A stretch of DNA of 64,000 nucleotides from Synechococcus sp. PCC 7336 (GTDB lineage Bacteria > Cyanobacteriota > Cyanobacteriia > Thermostichales > PCC-7336), in assembly GCF_000332275.1 (NCBI RefSeq), contig NZ_CM001776.1, forward strand, positions 1,783,268-1,847,267, read 5' to 3'. Numbering within the stretch: position 1 is the stretch's first letter; each line of letters begins with the position of its first letter. Positions 17,459 through 26,644 of the stretch are shown in pieces. The notes under the pieces were generated by a model. That model was given only the letters and a program-made list of their open reading frames with translations. It had not been told where the DNA came from and ran no database searches. Position numbers and translations under genes: made by a program.

Positions 17459-19861
17459 ATGCAATTTCGCTTTCCTCGACTCAATTTAACCACGCGACTC
17501 CTCTGTCTGACGGCGCTCGCCGGTAGCTTTACCGTCATTTCTCCCATCGCGATTCAAATTTGGGCCAATGCTCGCGTACAGGAAAGTAGTGAAAAAATTG
17601 GCCGCGATCGCCTGCAACGATCTCGCGGCACCATGAGCCTATATGCAGCACAGCTAGAGTCCGCTGCGATTGATGAAGCAACTTGGACCGAAATGAGGGA
17701 TTTTACGATTACGCGAGATCCCGAATGGGCTAGGGCAAATCTTACCGACTGGGTGCCGGATGCTCTAGACCTAGATTTGGTCTTGGTTTTATCGAAAGAA
17801 GGCGAACTGATTTACGAACTCGAGGCTGCTGACTCAGGTACTTCTTCTCTCGCTCGAACCGAAGTTCAATTTTGGCAAGACGTCTACTTCAATCTGCCTC
17901 TGTTTCCCGCCACATCGACATTTTGGCAACGACCGGAAGGCATTTATATGGTTGCGTTTGCCAAAATTTCAACCTCTGACGACCACGAGGGCAAACTTCC
18001 CCCCCACGGACTCTATATGGTAGGGAAGTTAATAGATAGCGAAATGCTCGCCGAAATGAAGTCCCTCACCCTCGAAGACTATATTCTCCGAGATGCTGGC
18101 GGAACGGCGATCGCTGGCACCTTGCCAGAGGAGTTGGATGACCGCCACCTGCCCGAGTTATTTGAAAATTCAGCCGAGTTGCTGGACTCGATGCCCGACT
18201 CTGGCACGATTCTAGAACATCGCACCGGAACTGGACTCTTGGCGGGAGATCGATTGGATGGCATTTTGCCCCTCAGAGATCCCTTCGATCGACCCCTCGG
18301 CATGTTAGAAGTCGAATACACTCTGCCTTCTTGGTATTTAGTTCCCATTCAACTCAACTTGGCCTGGATTAGCCTGTTTGGAACGGGGGGACTGTTATTT
18401 GTTGCCAGTTCCTACTTGCTGGTTCGATGGGTGTTAGCACCGGTCTCTCAAGTGCAAAGGGCGGTGGTTCAATTCAGCGATTCGCCCGAGCCCACTTGGG
18501 ACTGCAATTTACCCCCCGGAGACGCGATCGGAAGCTTAGCAATGGCCTTCGCAACCTTGGTCGAGCAGCTACAAGTCCAGGCAAAGCAGGCTTGGGGGTT
18601 TGGCAATATTGCCAGTTGGGCCAACCAATCGACCGAGTTTCGGCACACTTGGCCTAAAGTGGGCCAAACCATTTGCACCATGCTCGCCGCGAACGACGTC
18701 ATCATCTTGAAGCATGATGCTGAAGGGGAGCTGGAAATTTTGTATACTACCTTATCTCCGCTGCAAGACACCTGGAATGCCGATTATCTCTCCGAACGGT
18801 TGGCCTATTTGCCCAAGCTTCGGGATGGGGAGAGCGTTGCCCTGACGGATATCGACCGAGATACGAGCCTGAGCGATACCAGTCGTACGTTTCATCGCAG
18901 CCTCGGCATTGGCGCGATCGCCGCCTTTCCCCTTTGGGAAGAAGATCGCGTTTGTGGCAGCCTGATTGTCTGTGCTTCTGCCCCCAAGAACTGGAATGCC
19001 GCCGAGCTGCGATTGCTCGATAATGTCGTCGAGCAGTTGGCTGTTGCCTTAGAAAAGCAACAGTTATTCCGAGAAACGCAACAGCAAGCCAAGCAATTGC
19101 GAGAATACAATCGCTCGCTAGAAGATCTGATTTCGGCTTTGGGTCACGATTTGCGCAACCCCCTCTTTTCTCAGAAGATCGCCTTAACTGCATTGGTCGA
19201 GCGCTTGGAACACCGATCCGAAGCAACTGATGATAAACCGGCCCAATTGCTCAACTCAGCTCGCAATAGCTTGCAAATCAATCTTTCCCTGAGCAATTTG
19301 GTCGAAAATTTACTCAATATCTCCCGCTATCAAGCTGGTCAGAAACAGCTTGTCTACGCCCCCCTGAACTGGGAGCAGACGATCGCCGATGCGTATCAAC
19401 TGTTGGAGCAATCTCTATTAGCTAAGTCACTGCAATGGTCGGTTAGCATCGCCCCCAATTTGCCTGCGATCGAGGCAGATGTCGTAGAGATTGGTCGCAT
19501 CATTCAAAATATGCTCTCGAATGCCATTCGTTTTACCCCCTCCGGCGGACAGATTTCTGTCTGTGTAGATGTCAACTTTGATGGCATTTTCTTTAGCTGT
19601 CGCGATACGGGCAAGGGCATTTCAGCCGAAGCCCAGAAAAATTTATTTCAGCGGTTTTATCAGGCAGGTCGGTCTAGCGAAAAGGGGGGAACCGGAATGG
19701 GGCTCTATCTCTGTCGGAAAATTATCGAAGCTCATAAAGGTCGCATCGGTGTCGAGAGTCAGGTCGGACAGGGGAGCACATTTTGGTTTACCTTGCCAAT
19801 ATCGACCCATTACCAATGTTGTACAGATTGCGAGCTCCAGTTAAATGCTAGCCCCTCCTAA
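17459..19861 (+). CDS. Sensor histidine kinase (CHASE4-HAMP-GAF-HisKA-HATPase)
   Basis: This 800-residue membrane sensor kinase has a first transmembrane helix at about 10-32, a CHASE4-like periplasmic domain (about 35-275), a second transmembrane helix at about 297-325 and a HAMP linker. A GAF-like domain (about 385-540) leads into the kinase core. His563 in ALGHDLRNPL is the phospho-acceptor. NMLSNAIRFTPSGG, CRDTGKGIS and GGTGMGLYLCRKII form the ATP site. The gene overlaps the start of the LuxR-type regulator by 17 bp, so the two are coupled and form an obvious signalling pair. The stimulus is unknown. Confidence 0.9.
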   Translation: MQFRFPRLNLTTRLLCLTALAGSFTVISPIAIQIWANARVQESSEKIGRDRLQRSRGTMSLYAAQLESAAIDEATWTEMRDFTITRDPEWARANLTDWVPDALDLDLVLVLSKEGELIYELEAADSGTSSLARTEVQFWQDVYFNLPLFPATSTFWQRPEGIYMVAFAKISTSDDHEGKLPPHGLYMVGKLIDSEMLAEMKSLTLEDYILRDAGGTAIAGTLPEELDDRHLPELFENSAELLDSMPDSGTILEHRTGTGLLAGDRLDGILPLRDPFDRPLGMLEVEYTLPSWYLVPIQLNLAWISLFGTGGLLFVASSYLLVRWVLAPVSQVQRAVVQFSDSPEPTWDCNLPPGDAIGSLAMAFATLVEQLQVQAKQAWGFGNIASWANQSTEFRHTWPKVGQTICTMLAANDVIILKHDAEGELEILYTTLSPLQDTWNADYLSERLAYLPKLRDGESVALTDIDRDTSLSDTSRTFHRSLGIGAIAAFPLWEEDRVCGSLIVCASAPKNWNAAELRLLDNVVEQLAVALEKQQLFRETQQQAKQLREYNRSLEDLISALGHDLRNPLFSQKIALTALVERLEHRSEATDDKPAQLLNSARNSLQINLSLSNLVENLLNISRYQAGQKQLVYAPLNWEQTIADAYQLLEQSLLAKSLQWSVSIAPNLPAIEADVVEIGRIIQNMLSNAIRFTPSGGQISVCVDVNFDGIFFSCRDTGKGISAEAQKNLFQRFYQAGRSSEKGGTGMGLYLCRKIIEAHKGRIGVESQVGQGSTFWFTLPISTHYQCCTDCELQLNASPS

Positions 19862-20507
19862 GATTGTTCGTATTGTGGTGGCAGACGACCATGGCGTTTT
19901 GCGGGATATTCTCTGCGATCGCCTGTCTGACGAACCCGACTTTCAGATTCTCCAAGCCTGCTCCAACGGCCAAGAGGTTATGGATATCGTTCGGCAAGAG
20001 GAAGCCGATCTGATCTTGATGGATATTGAGATGGATGTGATGGATGGCATTACTGCCACGCGCCAACTCAAAACTGAATTTCCCCAGATCGCAGTGCTTG
20101 CCCTAACGGCGATCGATCGAGATAGTGCGGTGGCTGAGATGATGCAAGCTGGGGTAGATGGTTACTGTCTCAAAACCCTAGAAGTGGATGACTTAATTAG
20201 GGCCATTCGTCTGGTCAGCCAGGGAATTATGTATATTTCTCCAGAGATTGTCGGGCGGATGCGCCAGATCGTGTCGTCCCAATCCACCGCTACCGACCTC
20301 AGCAGCGAGATGGTGAAGCTAACTCAACGAGAATTAGAAATCTTACAATCGATTGCTCGGGGCTTTAGTAACGGCGAGATTGCGGAGTCTCTCAGCATTT
20401 CCATCAATACCGTGCGGTCCCATGTCAAAAACATTTTGAGCAAGTTTGGCGTCAGCAATCGGGTTGAAGCAGTTTTAAAAGCTCGCAAGCTCCATCTGCT
20501 CGATTGA
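19845..20507 (+). CDS. LuxR/NarL-type response regulator
   Basis: This 220-residue DNA-binding regulator has an N-terminal receiver domain with the acidic pair in VVADDHG, phospho-acceptor Asp60 in LILMDIEMDVMDG and a Lys near 110 in YCLKTLEVDD. The C-terminal LuxR-type helix-turn-helix (about 155-215) contains TQRELEILQSIARGFSNGEIAESL and SINTVRSHVKNILSKF. It starts 17 bp inside the end of the kinase gene, which marks it as that kinase's partner. Target genes are unknown; nothing adjacent is an obvious regulon member. Confidence 0.92.
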   Translation: MLAPPKIVRIVVADDHGVLRDILCDRLSDEPDFQILQACSNGQEVMDIVRQEEADLILMDIEMDVMDGITATRQLKTEFPQIAVLALTAIDRDSAVAEMMQAGVDGYCLKTLEVDDLIRAIRLVSQGIMYISPEIVGRMRQIVSSQSTATDLSSEMVKLTQRELEILQSIARGFSNGEIAESLSISINTVRSHVKNILSKFGVSNRVEAVLKARKLHLLD

Positions 20508-21068
20508 ATCTCGTTCAAAGATGCCTACCGGCTTGTTGCTGCAGGCGTTTTTGCGAACCTCGTGTTACGAGAAAATTCTATCGTATCTTTTCTAAACCCC
20601 ATCCAGATTGAGATCTGGAGTTTTCAGACATTGCACTCGGCCCCCTAAACCCCCCATCCTGGGGGATTTAGGGGATAAATGCAGCGGTTAACAGCGTTAG
20701 TGAGAGGGATTAAAAGATGCCTCATTAAAACTACAGGTTTCTGACTAGACTCGGTTTGTGGGGGGATAAAGGACTAGTCCTGAAACTAATCCCAGGATTA
20801 GTGTGACGGTCTAGTGCGATCGCCTTTAAAAGAGGATGTATCTATTGACACAGCGTGCGAATATAATACCGTTGAGATCGGTAATTACTAGCACTCAATT
20901 CTTCACTTGACTGGACTGCGGCCAACGCCAGAATTGCTTATCTTGGATGAGAAGATTTAGCCCGCAAGCAGGGTAGTTTAAATTTGAGAGATCCAAGATT
21001 TTAAATTCTAACAATCAATCGGCCTAGTTCAACTTAGGTAAAGTCTATTCTCAAGGAATGCAGTTACA
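20508..21068. other. 561-bp intergenic region with repeat S1
   Basis: No gene is visible here. The first part holds the dispersed repeat at 20591-20757 (listed separately). The remainder is ordinary intergenic sequence, AT-richer towards 21060, and probably carries the promoter for the frameshifted small gene and the PatA-like gene. Confidence 0.6.
20591..20757 (+). repeat. Dispersed repeat family S, copy 1 (about 167 bp)
   Basis: This copy runs from TCTAAACCCCATCCAGATTG to ACTAGACTCGGTTT. It includes a GC-rich hairpin made of CCCCCTAAA-type and TTTAGGGG-type arms. Almost the same ends recur at 62224 and 62490, and the hairpin with the AATGCAGCG segment recurs near 58950-59108. It has no coding capacity and looks like a small non-autonomous element. 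Confidence 0.8.
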
Positions 21069-21436
21069 ATGCCTATATTTTCAAAAAAAGAACGGACTAA
21101 AGGAGATCTGTATCGTTTGATTAAAGACATTGAAAGAACGTTTGAATTGCATCAAGACATGAATTTTGATATCTCAAACAACCGGTTTCATTCTTGCATT
21201 AGTGCTTTAGAGTCCCGCCATCAGTTGCTAGTCAACTCCAACTCGAGCGAGCGAAAAAGGTAGCTTCTAAGGAAATATCAACTTTATCTGAAACGCTATC
21301 AAAAGCTCGAATTATTGCGATCGCAAAATTTACAGAGCATCAATTTATAGATTGCCCCGAATCTGTTCTTCAGTTTATTTGCCTGCTATTTACTCGAATT
21401 TTTGTATTCTTTGACTGCGAGAGGATCCTATTATGA
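21069..21436 (+). pseudogene. Small unknown gene split by an apparent frameshift
   Basis: The first frame (21069-21263) encodes 64 residues starting MPIFSKKERTKGDLYRLIKD. A second frame is open from about 21203 and reads on through ERAKKVASKEISTLSETL to a TGA at 21434-21436. That TGA overlaps the ATG of the PatA-like gene as ATGA, the pattern of a coupled operon gene. Restoring a single base near 21228-21235 would join both into one protein of about 120 residues. I do not recognise the family. It could be a real pseudogene or a sequencing error. Confidence 0.45.
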
Positions 21437-22812
21437 CACCCCCTACCCTTTCTTCCTGCCACACGCTAAGAGAATATCTCGAAGAATGTAGCCGCCAGCG
21501 CTTTACAGGGGTTTTAAAGGTTTCCAACCACAGTGGTTGCACGTGGGCACTGTGGTTCTTTCTCGGCAGAATTATTGGAGATGCCGGAGGGATCGACCCA
21601 GTCGGTCGGTGGCTGCGCTCCCTCCGCCAACAAGCTCCCGCTTTAGAAGCAGGTCGGGTTGACTTACCTGTCCCCAATACCTATGGAGAATGGACTCACC
21701 ACTTGCTGGAAAAATTAATGAAACGGCAGGTGGTGGATCGAACTCGAGCGGTATCAATTTTGCGTTGCAGCATCGGAGAAACCTTATTCGATATTGCACT
21801 GCAGGAAGCTCGACTCAATTCAGATTGCTCGCCATTCGTTTATCGAGCGAGCCCCCAAGACACGCTCCATATGGAGGGTAATTTTGCCTTGCCCCTCAAA
21901 GCAGAGTATTTATGGGAGCAGGTGAGCGAGCGCGTCAAGGCATGGCTGGATTCCGGTTTAGAAGAACAATCCCCCCACCAGGTACCGATCGTCCAGAATC
22001 CGCAACAGTTACAAGAGCTGGTATCGGAGCAGATCTTTACTCGGCTGTCCGCGTTATTGGATGGCAAGCGGACTATCCGAGATGTTGCGATCGCCCTCGG
22101 CAACGACCCACTGCACGTCGCCCGAGCCCTCAAGCCTCAGTTACGGATGGGGGCTATTCGATTGGCGGATGAAACTGCCAATCCCCAACTCGGAGAAAAT
22201 CAACGGCATCCGGCGGTTGAAGAGGCAATGGCGATCGTTAGTGGCGATTCCAGTGCTCCCGACGAGGCCGTCACCGAGCTGCCCCTGCCGAGCCGCCCGA
22301 TCTCGAGTCACCGTCCAGCCGCAAACCGTCCAATTGCAAAGCACCATGCAGCCACCAGCCGTCCCCTCATCGCCTATATCGATGACAGCCCGCTCGATCT
22401 CAAGCGCATGGAAGCCTGCTTGTCGAGCTACGCTTGTGACTTTATCGGCATCAGCAATCCATTAGAGTCACTGGGAATTTTGCTAGAGAAACGGCCCGAG
22501 CTGATTTTTCTGGATCTGGTCATGCCGATCGCGAATGGCTACGAAATTTGCGCCCAAATTCGACGCATATCGATGCTCAAAAATATTCCAGTGACGATCG
22601 TGACCAGTAGTGATGGGATGGTGGACCGAATTAAGAGCAAATTTGTCGGAGCCTCTGGATTTATATCGAAGCCAATTAGCCGGGTCAAGGTAGCCGAAGT
22701 TTTGCAGCTTTATGCTCTCATCCCTGACCCTGGTGAAGGGAAACAGAGTGTGAGGAGAAATTCCCCAATTCTACCGAATCCCAGATCTAGAGCTTCTGCA
22801 GTGAATGGGTAG
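21433..22812 (+). CDS. PatA/PixG-like response regulator (DUF4388-type N terminus, C-terminal REC)
   Basis: This 459-residue cytosolic regulator has the architecture of cyanobacterial PatA/PixG/TaxP1 proteins: an N-terminal effector-like domain containing RFTGVLKVSNHSGCTWALWFFLGRI-type sequence (about residues 18-42), a helical middle region and a C-terminal receiver domain (about 320-445). The receiver has IAYIDDSP, phospho-acceptor Asp in LIFLDLVMPIANGYEIC and a Lys in GFISKPISR. Members control phototaxis, heterocyst pattern or pilus function, usually next to CheY/CheW/CheA genes. None is present here. The gene starts inside the stop of a frameshifted small gene and overlaps the next gene by 8 bp. 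Confidence 0.8.
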   Translation: MTPPTLSSCHTLREYLEECSRQRFTGVLKVSNHSGCTWALWFFLGRIIGDAGGIDPVGRWLRSLRQQAPALEAGRVDLPVPNTYGEWTHHLLEKLMKRQVVDRTRAVSILRCSIGETLFDIALQEARLNSDCSPFVYRASPQDTLHMEGNFALPLKAEYLWEQVSERVKAWLDSGLEEQSPHQVPIVQNPQQLQELVSEQIFTRLSALLDGKRTIRDVAIALGNDPLHVARALKPQLRMGAIRLADETANPQLGENQRHPAVEEAMAIVSGDSSAPDEAVTELPLPSRPISSHRPAANRPIAKHHAATSRPLIAYIDDSPLDLKRMEACLSSYACDFIGISNPLESLGILLEKRPELIFLDLVMPIANGYEICAQIRRISMLKNIPVTIVTSSDGMVDRIKSKFVGASGFISKPISRVKVAEVLQLYALIPDPGEGKQSVRRNSPILPNPRSRASAVNG

Positions 22813-23482
22813 GATGGAGGAAGGCGTCCTGACGTTTCATCCCGCAATTGCCCGACAACCTGCTACCCTAGAGAACCCGACAGACGTGGGCGATTTGAGT
22901 CGCGTCAATCGGAGCCCAACCTCCAGTACCCATCGTGTAAGTAGGTCTCGCGTGAAGCAACGCTCAGGGCCGGATTGCGAAGCACAACAGCTACGGTCTA
23001 CAACGGCCCGTCCTTCTCAACCCGACAACCGCCACATTCGCTTTTCGGTCGATCCTGCCGAAGTCGACATCGATCGGCTTTTGCAGCTCTTTCAGTACAA
23101 TGCGTTCTGGGCTCGCGATCGCCGACGCGAAGATGTCGAACGGGCAATTCAGTTCAGTCATCCCGTTGTTACTGTTTGGGATGGCGATCGCCTGATTGGT
23201 TTTGCCCGCGCCACCTCCGATGGTGTCTATCGAGCTGTGCTGTGGGATGTGGTGCTGGATAGCGCTTATCGACATCAAGGCTTGGGCCGCAAATTGGTCG
23301 AAACCCTCATTGCCCATCCCGACCTGCAAAAGGTCGAGCGCATTTATCTATTCACCACCTACCAACAAGAGTTTTACCGCCGCATTGGCTTCGACGAAAA
23401 TACCAGCACCACGATGGTGCTGATGGGCCAAACAGTGGAATTTTTACCCCCCGAAGGGGTGGAAATGCCTAGGCCACGCTAG
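22805..23482 (+). CDS. GNAT family N-acetyltransferase
   Basis: The last 145 residues of this 225-residue frame form a GNAT acetyltransferase fold. [19 protein letters not shown] is the central strand pair, and [16 protein letters not shown] is the acetyl-CoA-binding motif (Q/RxxGxG/A). [20 protein letters not shown] supplies the C-terminal signature. The acetyl acceptor is unknown. The first 80 residues are unusually polar and poorly protein-like, so the true start may lie further in, although the ATG at 22805 overlaps the PatA-like stop and would allow coupling. Cyanobacteria and plastids carry related small GNATs. Confidence 0.75.
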   Translation: MGRMEEGVLTFHPAIARQPATLENPTDVGDLSRVNRSPTSSTHRVSRSRVKQRSGPDCEAQQLRSTTARPSQPDNRHIRFSVDPAEVDIDRLLQLFQYNAFWARDRRREDVERAIQFSHPVVTVWDGDRLIGFARATSDGVYRAVLWDVVLDSAYRHQGLGRKLVETLIAHPDLQKVERIYLFTTYQQEFYRRIGFDENTSTTMVLMGQTVEFLPPEGVEMPRPR

Positions 23483-24794
23483 CCGGTGCAATCTGCTGCA
23501 GTGTGGGCACAAAAGTGGGATACGAGATCGAAGCACAGTCTGCCCCTCGAATCGTTGTGGGACTGTTGGCTTGTAAGGCGGCGATCGCCAAACTCATGGC
23601 GATCCGGTGGTCGCCATAGGACTCCACGACCGCACCCTCGAGCGGCTGTCCGCCCCAAATCTCCATCCCGTCAGGATGCTCTTCGAGCAGCACGCCCATT
23701 TTGGTCAGTTCGGTCGCCATTGCCGCCAAGCGATCGCTTTCTTTCACCCGCAACTCTGCTGCATCCCGAATCGTGGTTTTTCCCTGCGCAAAGGCTGCAG
23801 CTACGGCCAAAATCGGGATCTCGTCAATCAGCGTCGGAATCGTATCGCCCCCAATCTCGCAGCCCTGCAGTTGAGAAGACTGAATTCGCACATCGGCGAT
23901 CGGTTCCCCTGCTTCCTCGCGCTCGTTCTCCAATTTGAGATTTGCTCCCATTTGCTGCAGAACATCTAAAATCCCTGTCCGCGTGGGGTTAATACCGACA
24001 TTTTGCACGAGCAGGTCGGCCTCGGGAGCGATCGCCCCCGCCACCAGCCAAAACGCTGCCGAGCTGATGTCCCCCGGCACAGTCACTGGTTGGCCATACA
24101 ACTGAGCCCCGCTGCGAACTGTGGCAGTGCGAGCAGCACGATCGACGCTCAAATCAGCTCCAAATGCCGTCAACATTCGTTCGGAGTGATCGCGGGATGG
24201 GGCGGGTTCGGTCACCGTGGTTTCCCCTTCTGCCCATAACCCCGCCAGCAAGACGCAAGACTTTACCTGTGCAGAGGCCACAGGGGATTGATAGTGAATG
24301 CCTTGCAACCTCTGCCCCTGAACTGCTAGAGGGGCGCGATCGCCGCCCACTCGACCCCAAATTTGCGCCCCCATCTTTTGGAGGGGCGTAACAACCCGAC
24401 CCATCGGACGCGATCGCAATGAACCATCTCCTGTGACCGCAAAAAATCGACCCGCCTGCGCTGCCAAAATGCCCAACATCAACCGCAGCGTCGTCCCCGA
24501 ATTCCCGGCATCTAATACATCCACCGGTTCCTTCAATCCCGACAATCCCACCCCCCGCACCGTCACCAACTCCGAATTTAACTTGGAGATCTCTGCTCCC
24601 ATCGCCCGAAAGCAAGCCGCCGTACTGCGGGGATCTTCCCCCAATAGCAAGCCGCGAATGCTGGTTTCCCCTTCCGCCAGTGCCCCCAACATCAACGAGC
24701 GGTGGGAAATGGATTTATCGCCGGGAATGGCGATCGCCCCTCTGAGAATGGGACAGGGAGATACGGTCAGGCTGGAATTGTGTTCGGCAGTCAC
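23469..24794 (-). CDS. aroA: 3-phosphoshikimate 1-carboxyvinyltransferase (EPSP synthase)
   Basis: AroA transfers the enolpyruvyl group of PEP to shikimate-3-phosphate, the sixth step of the shikimate pathway, in the cytosol. The 441-residue protein has all main signatures: [18 protein letters not shown] near residue 24, [13 protein letters not shown] near 94, [11 protein letters not shown], the active-site Asp in [27 protein letters not shown] and [15 protein letters not shown]. The [10 protein letters not shown] form, with Thr and Ala-containing variants, resembles class II enzymes. Its last 14 bases overlap the convergent GNAT gene. It supplies chorismate, the substrate of MenF encoded elsewhere in this window. 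Confidence 0.95.
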   Translation of the reverse strand: MTAEHNSSLTVSPCPILRGAIAIPGDKSISHRSLMLGALAEGETSIRGLLLGEDPRSTAACFRAMGAEISKLNSELVTVRGVGLSGLKEPVDVLDAGNSGTTLRLMLGILAAQAGRFFAVTGDGSLRSRPMGRVVTPLQKMGAQIWGRVGGDRAPLAVQGQRLQGIHYQSPVASAQVKSCVLLAGLWAEGETTVTEPAPSRDHSERMLTAFGADLSVDRAARTATVRSGAQLYGQPVTVPGDISSAAFWLVAGAIAPEADLLVQNVGINPTRTGILDVLQQMGANLKLENEREEAGEPIADVRIQSSQLQGCEIGGDTIPTLIDEIPILAVAAAFAQGKTTIRDAAELRVKESDRLAAMATELTKMGVLLEEHPDGMEIWGGQPLEGAVVESYGDHRIAMSLAIAALQANSPTTIRGADCASISYPTFVPTLQQIAPASVA

Positions 24795-24874
24795 GGCAGG
24801 GAGAAGAGATAGAGAAGGGAGCGGGAAAAAACCCTGGCTATCCTAACGCGTTTTGAGGGTTGTCCCAGCGAGCC

Positions 24875-25630
24875 TCAGCGAGGATTGGAGCGCTGGGAAC
24901 GAGCGGCCAAGCTCTGGACGCTATCGCCATAGGTCAGCCACAAACTGCCCGCCAATAATCCCAGCGTCAGCACTCCCAAACAGAGCCCCCAAAACCAAAA
25001 GGGCAGCCACAACTGTCGGGCAATTTGGCCGGAGTCCGATAAAAATCGCTGTCCGCCGATAACGGCTTCCTGCGAGAATAAATAATCCAACTGATTGAAG
25101 GTACTAATGCAGGCTTGCACCCCCAAAAATGGGACGGCAAACGCCTGCGCCCCCCGCGACCCCCGCAGGCAAACCAAGGCGATCGCCCCCGCCCAAGCCA
25201 CCACTGCCAGCACCCCGAACAGCGATCGCATCCAGATTAGCGACAGTAATAAAACCCCAGCCAGGATCGCCAGCGTGCCGCGACTGGCCCGCCGCCAGCG
25301 AGCCATCACAATCAGAATCGCTCCGGCGATCGCCGGACCCAACGGCCCCCCCGCCGCCACCAAAGCTCGCCCCAACCGACCGCCCCACACCGCTCCCGAG
25401 TGGGTGGCCAAACCACTGCCATTGGCAAATAACTCTAGCCGCTCGAAATTGCCGCCGAGTAGCAGCGCTGTCAAACCGTGGCCCATTTCGTGAAACCAAG
25501 TGGACAGGATCGTGAAGGGATACAGCAGCAGGTGGCCGAACGGAATTTGCCAAATGGTCACCGTGGCGATCGCGGCCCCTAATAGAAGAAATAACGATTG
25601 GCGGCGATCGCCGTTCCCAGTTGCAGCCAT
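24875..25630 (-). CDS. M50-like membrane metalloprotease (peptidase M50B-like)
   Basis: This inner-membrane protein of about 251 residues has six or more hydrophobic segments and a zinc-binding HEMGH motif in STWFHEMGHGLTALLLGG near residue 50. The motif, the following GGNFERLELFANGSG segment and the GGPLGPAIAGAI helix fit the peptidase M50B-like group, relatives of site-2 proteases found widely in cyanobacteria. The substrate is unknown. I chose the ATG at 25630 over an upstream GTG at 25651. It lies 80 bp upstream of aroA on the same strand and might be co-transcribed. Confidence 0.75.
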   Translation of the reverse strand: MAATGNGDRRQSLFLLLGAAIATVTIWQIPFGHLLLYPFTILSTWFHEMGHGLTALLLGGNFERLELFANGSGLATHSGAVWGGRLGRALVAAGGPLGPAIAGAILIVMARWRRASRGTLAILAGVLLLSLIWMRSLFGVLAVVAWAGAIALVCLRGSRGAQAFAVPFLGVQACISTFNQLDYLFSQEAVIGGQRFLSDSGQIARQLWLPFWFWGLCLGVLTLGLLAGSLWLTYGDSVQSLAARSQRSNPR

Positions 25631-25682
25631 CCTGCCAAGCCCCCAGCACACTTACGCCACAATAGCGGATGCCAAGGGATTT

Positions 25683-25960
25683 GCTCCCCTCGCCCAGAAT
25701 TGATGCTGCTGGCCAATTTAACATTTAGAAATATTGGCATGGTGCAAGTCCTCTGCATGGCCCTCACCCCCGGCCCCTCTCCCAAGCTTGGGAGAGGGGA
25801 GAAACAGCCGAAAATCCTTACGGGGCCTTGTTCCCCTGCCCCCAAAGTTGGGGGTAGGGGTTAGGGGAAGGGGGCCACAGGCATCTAGACAAATGGCCAA
25901 TGTTTCGGAATATGAATTTCGCCCGCAGCATCAGAATTGGGAGAGGGGCTGGGGGTGAGG
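25683..25960. repeat. Large imperfect inverted-repeat element with G-rich hairpin core
   Basis: The left arm (about 25683-25740) read in reverse complement matches the right arm (about 25895-25955): both carry GCCAAT.TTTC and GCAGCATCA blocks in the same order. Between them lies the G-rich core (25754-25890), including ACCCCCGGCCCCTCTCCC and its mirrored GGGAGAGGGG. The core resembles, in reverse orientation, the element at 49955-50142. The whole structure can fold into a cruciform of about 280 bp. It has no gene and looks like a MITE-type element. Confidence 0.7.
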
Positions 25961-25995
25961 GCTGATGAGCGCGATCGCCACCCTCATCGAAACCC

Positions 25996-26448
25996 CTACA
26001 CAATAAACTCGGGAGCCTCCGATTGTGCAGCCTGCCGACTGCGGGCATCGAAATACAAATCCTCCAGCGTAATCTCGGCCAACACCTGCTGCAGTCGTTG
26101 GGACACCCGCTGCCACACCGCTTGCGTCACCCAATCCTCCACCCGTTCGCTCTCCTCCGCCTCTGTTTCAGGCACCGATAGAGGTTCCAGCCGCTCCCCC
26201 ACCGCCGCTAAAATCTCTGCCAGTGAAATCTTCCGCGCCGAGCGCGCCAAGCGATATCCCCCCTGTGCCCCCCGCTGCGATCGCACCAAGCCCGCCTGCC
26301 GCAGCTCGATCAACAGCTTTTCCAAATAGGGGGCCGGAATGTTTTGCCGTTCGGCGATCGCCCGCACCGATACCGGCAGTTGGCTGCCTGACAAAGCCAG
26401 ATCGAGCAACGCCTTGACGCTGTAGCGACCGCGCGTAGTCCATTTCAT
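25996..26448 (-). CDS. Rrf2 family transcriptional regulator lacking cysteines
   Basis: This 150-residue protein has an N-terminal winged helix (KWTTRGRYSVKALLDLALSG, then SVRAIAERQNIPAPYLEKLL and GLVRSQRGAQGGYRLARSA), the hallmark of Rrf2 regulators such as IscR. Unlike IscR or NsrR, it contains no cysteine at all in its 150 residues, so it cannot hold an iron-sulfur cluster with the usual ligands. It may bind another signal or act constitutively. I start it at the ATG at 26448 because the extra upstream residues are not family-like. No suf or isc genes lie nearby. Confidence 0.85.
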   Translation of the reverse strand: MKWTTRGRYSVKALLDLALSGSQLPVSVRAIAERQNIPAPYLEKLLIELRQAGLVRSQRGAQGGYRLARSARKISLAEILAAVGERLEPLSVPETEAEESERVEDWVTQAVWQRVSQRLQQVLAEITLEDLYFDARSRQAAQSEAPEFIV

Positions 26449-26486
26449 CGGGGCAAATTTCCGTTCGGGTAGCACATTGTGAAACG

Positions 26487-26644
26487 TGAGTTCGACAGCC
26501 GCCTGAACCCATCCCCTAACCTCTGGCCCGCAGTTTGGGGCCAGGAGAACAGAGCCTTAGATTGAGGCTTCGATTGACTCTCTTGCTCCCCTCTCCCCAG
26601 GGAGAGGGGTTGGGGGTGAGGGCAATGCAGAGTCGTCGAACTCA
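26487..26644. repeat. MITE-like element E1 (158 bp, 10-bp perfect inverted ends)
   Basis: The element starts TGAGTTCGAC (26487-26496) and ends GTCGAACTCA (26635-26644), a perfect 10-bp inverted repeat. Inside are CCCATCCCCTAACC and the core hairpin CTCCCCTCTCCCC/GGGAGAGGGG followed by GGGGGTGAGGGC. The same order of blocks recurs at 40955-41122 and 49955-50142. It sits between the Rrf2 gene and the ribosomal cluster and has no coding capacity. Confidence 0.85.
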
